Positions 62,316-64,000 of a DNA stretch of 64,000 bases are shown piece by piece. A program made the translations under genes and the position numbers. The notes below the pieces were generated by a model that was not told the origin of the DNA, made no database searches, and was given only the letters and a program-made list of their open reading frames with translations. Positions within the stretch are counted from its first letter, which is position 1, and each line of letters begins with the position of its first letter. Origin of the DNA: Pseudazoarcus sp963975885 (GTDB lineage Bacteria > Pseudomonadota > Gammaproteobacteria > Burkholderiales > Rhodocyclaceae); contig CAXBIS010000001.1 in the NCBI GenBank assembly GCA_963975885.1, positions 124,001 to 188,000 on the forward strand. Reading direction: 5' to 3'.

Positions 62316-63971
62316 TCAGACCCTCACACGAGCAAGAGTCTCGTTCAGTGCGGCTGCAACTCCGGCTAGCGTACCCGAGGACCGGGCAATCTGCATGACG
62401 GCTTCCGCGCTGTCCTCCGATTTCTGGGCGATCTGCTCGACATTGCGCGAGATCTCGTTCGCTGCGCTCGACTGCTCACGCGTGGCCAGTTCGATGCCGT
62501 CGATCAGTTGCAGGGTCTGTTCGGCCGAAGCCTTGATTTCGGCCAGCGCCCTGGCTGTCGACATCACGCTCTCGACGCTCAGCTCGACCTGCTCTTCGCC
62601 TCGCCCGACCGCCGCCACCGCGACCCGCGTCTCCTCGGTCAGCGCCTCGATGATGCCGCCGATCTCGGTGGTCGACTGACTCGTTCGCTCGGCGAGCTTG
62701 CGCACTTCGTCGGCGACCACCGCGAATCCCCGGCCGGATTCGCCCGCACGCGCCGCCTCGATCGCCGCGTTGAGCGCGAGCAGGTTCGTCTGTGCCGCGA
62801 TCTCGGAGATTACCGCGACGATCTTGCCGATCTCCTGGGAGGAATGCGACAACTGTTCCATGGTCTTGGTCGTGTCGCGTACGTTGCTCGCAAGATCGCG
62901 AATCTGCGCAGCGGCTCGCTCGGCCGTGTCGATGCCGGCATGGGCGTCATTTGCACTCTTTCGGGCAGAGTCGGCGGTCTCCTTGACGTTGTTGGCGACT
63001 TCGTTGATCGCCACGGTCACCTGTTCCACGGCCGCCGCGGTCGATGAGGCCGCCTCGCTGGTTGCACCCGTGCCTTTCGATACACCGTCGATCGCCTGTG
63101 ATACGGCGCCGGACTGGTGCTGCGTATCGCGTGCGGCTTCCTGGACGTTGATCAGGATGGCCTGCAGGTTCGCCATCATCGCGTTGTAGGCGTCCGCGAT
63201 CTGGCCGATCTCGTCGCGCCGCATGGAGGGCACGACGCGACGCAGATCGCCGTCGCGCTGCGTGGCGATCATCGCGTCGCGCAGTGCGCCCAGGTCGCGC
63301 ATCGTGCGCGGGATCAGGATCGCCGCCAGATAGATCTGAATGCTCAGCACCACCGCAAACGTGGCAATCAGCCCGCTGAGCGTGATCTCGCGGTCCGGCG
63401 CCTCGCTGGCGAGGGTGCCCGTCAGGCCCTGCGCGAAGATCATCATCACCAGCAGGGCGACGACCCCCAGCGCCGTCTGCAGCTTCGCGGCCAGCGACAT
63501 GCCGCCGATGCGTCCGAACATGCCCTTGCGAACGACCCGCCCGTTCTCCACGGTGAGCGCGCTGCCTTCGCGAACCTTGCGGTAGGCCGCCTCGATCCGG
63601 GGCTTGAGCTCCGCGGGAACGGTGCGGCGCACGGACTCGAAGCCCGTCACCTTGCCATTCTCACGCACCGGCGAAGCAAAGGCATGGACCCAGTAGTAGC
63701 CACCGTCCTTGCGCCGATTCTTGACGTAACCAGCCCACGGCTCGCCGCCCTTGATCGCTCGCCACAGGTCGGCGAATGCGTGTGTGGGCATGTCCGGATG
63801 GCGTACGAGATTGTGCGGGGCGCCGATCAGTTCCTCGCGCGAGAAACCCGACAGCTCGACGAACAGATCATTGGCGGCAACGATCTTCCCGGAGGGATCC
63901 GTGCGGCTGTAGATGAAACGCCCCTCGGGCACCGGCGTCTCGATGTTGGTGACGGGCTGATTGTTGCGCAT
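62316..63971 (-). CDS. Aer-like PAS-HAMP chemoreceptor
   Basis: 551 residues. N-terminal PAS with LIGAPHNLVRHPDMP and WAGYVKNRRKDGGYYWV, the Aer-type FAD-PAS hallmarks; two adjacent membrane helices (about 165-185 and 202-222), a HAMP-like segment, and the MCP signalling tip ISEIAAQTNLLALNAA plus DEVRKLAERT. Energy/redox taxis receptor as in Aer, sensing electron transport through FAD. It lies 67 bp upstream of the GGDEF-EAL gene in the same direction. Confidence 0.92.
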   Translation of the reverse strand: MRNNQPVTNIETPVPEGRFIYSRTDPSGKIVAANDLFVELSGFSREELIGAPHNLVRHPDMPTHAFADLWRAIKGGEPWAGYVKNRRKDGGYYWVHAFASPVRENGKVTGFESVRRTVPAELKPRIEAAYRKVREGSALTVENGRVVRKGMFGRIGGMSLAAKLQTALGVVALLVMMIFAQGLTGTLASEAPDREITLSGLIATFAVVLSIQIYLAAILIPRTMRDLGALRDAMIATQRDGDLRRVVPSMRRDEIGQIADAYNAMMANLQAILINVQEAARDTQHQSGAVSQAIDGVSKGTGATSEAASSTAAAVEQVTVAINEVANNVKETADSARKSANDAHAGIDTAERAAAQIRDLASNVRDTTKTMEQLSHSSQEIGKIVAVISEIAAQTNLLALNAAIEAARAGESGRGFAVVADEVRKLAERTSQSTTEIGGIIEALTEETRVAVAAVGRGEEQVELSVESVMSTARALAEIKASAEQTLQLIDGIELATREQSSAANEISRNVEQIAQKSEDSAEAVMQIARSSGTLAGVAAALNETLARVRV

Positions 63972-64000
63972 GGAGACCTCCGGCGTTGATCGCGGTCCAT

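Overview
This 64-kb window is GC-rich, densely packed chromosomal DNA, most likely from a betaproteobacterium of the Rhodocyclales/Zoogloeaceae type. The evidence for that is the gene content: HPr kinase and PtsN next to rpoN-hpf, recA-recX, a very large DUF3683/FAD/Fe-S oxidoreductase, DUF1631, DUF1840, DUF502 and DUF2905 proteins, multifunctional-CCA-type enzymes and many chemotaxis and c-di-GMP proteins. The species assignment is inference. Most genes are core housekeeping genes in short, translationally coupled operons. There is one tRNA (Lys-TTT), no rRNA, no CRISPR array, no transposase and no integrase.

Layout. 1-9.8 kb: cut MFS transporter, PACE efflux protein with murB, a peptidoglycan amidase, an EAL phosphodiesterase-like protein, small oxygenase-fold proteins, an AGCS amino-acid symporter, and an HGPRT-DUF1840-WYL operon, then a ketopantoate-reductase-like protein behind a long leader. 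9.8-25 kb: exonuclease III, pyrE, the 1295-aa FAD/Fe-S oxidoreductase, an FHA protein, ttcA, a coupled pteridine reductase/hydrolase/GST operon, cca, an NADH-binding epimerase-like protein, slt and 5-formyl-THF cyclo-ligase. 25-36 kb: ilvA, then a long minus-strand cluster thiL-pgpA-pncC-recA-recX-lptB-rpoN-hpf-ptsN-hprK. This links lipid, DNA-repair, LPS-export, sigma-54 and nitrogen-PTS functions; lptA and lptC, normally next to lptB, are absent and recX takes their place. 36-45.8 kb: tRNA-Lys, a YedE/TsuA-like sulfur transporter, DUF1631-HDOD, an AMP-phosphorylase-like/PRPP-synthetase-like pair coupled to tag and acpH, and small exported proteins.

45.8-48.2 kb is different: visibly AT-richer, with hairpins and a three-gene minus-strand cassette behind a near-consensus promoter that contains a perfect 8+8 inverted repeat. 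The cassette encodes (i) an HTH protein with a C-terminal domain that looks SRA/PUA-like, (ii) a 68-aa single-pass membrane protein and (iii) a membrane protein with cysteine clusters at both ends. I do not recognise it as a named system; it is the best candidate here for something undescribed.

48.2-64 kb: lutABC (L-lactate oxidation), a hot-dog thioesterase, DUF502, an outer-membrane beta-barrel protein, a non-canonical Nramp-like transporter, a chemoreceptor behind a sigma-28 promoter, a TraB-family membrane protein, a 1242-aa GAF-PAS-GGDEF-EAL protein with a FixL-like heme-type PAS domain, and an Aer-like PAS chemoreceptor. The end of the window therefore reads as a motility/redox/oxygen-sensing neighbourhood in an organism able to use both lactate isomers.
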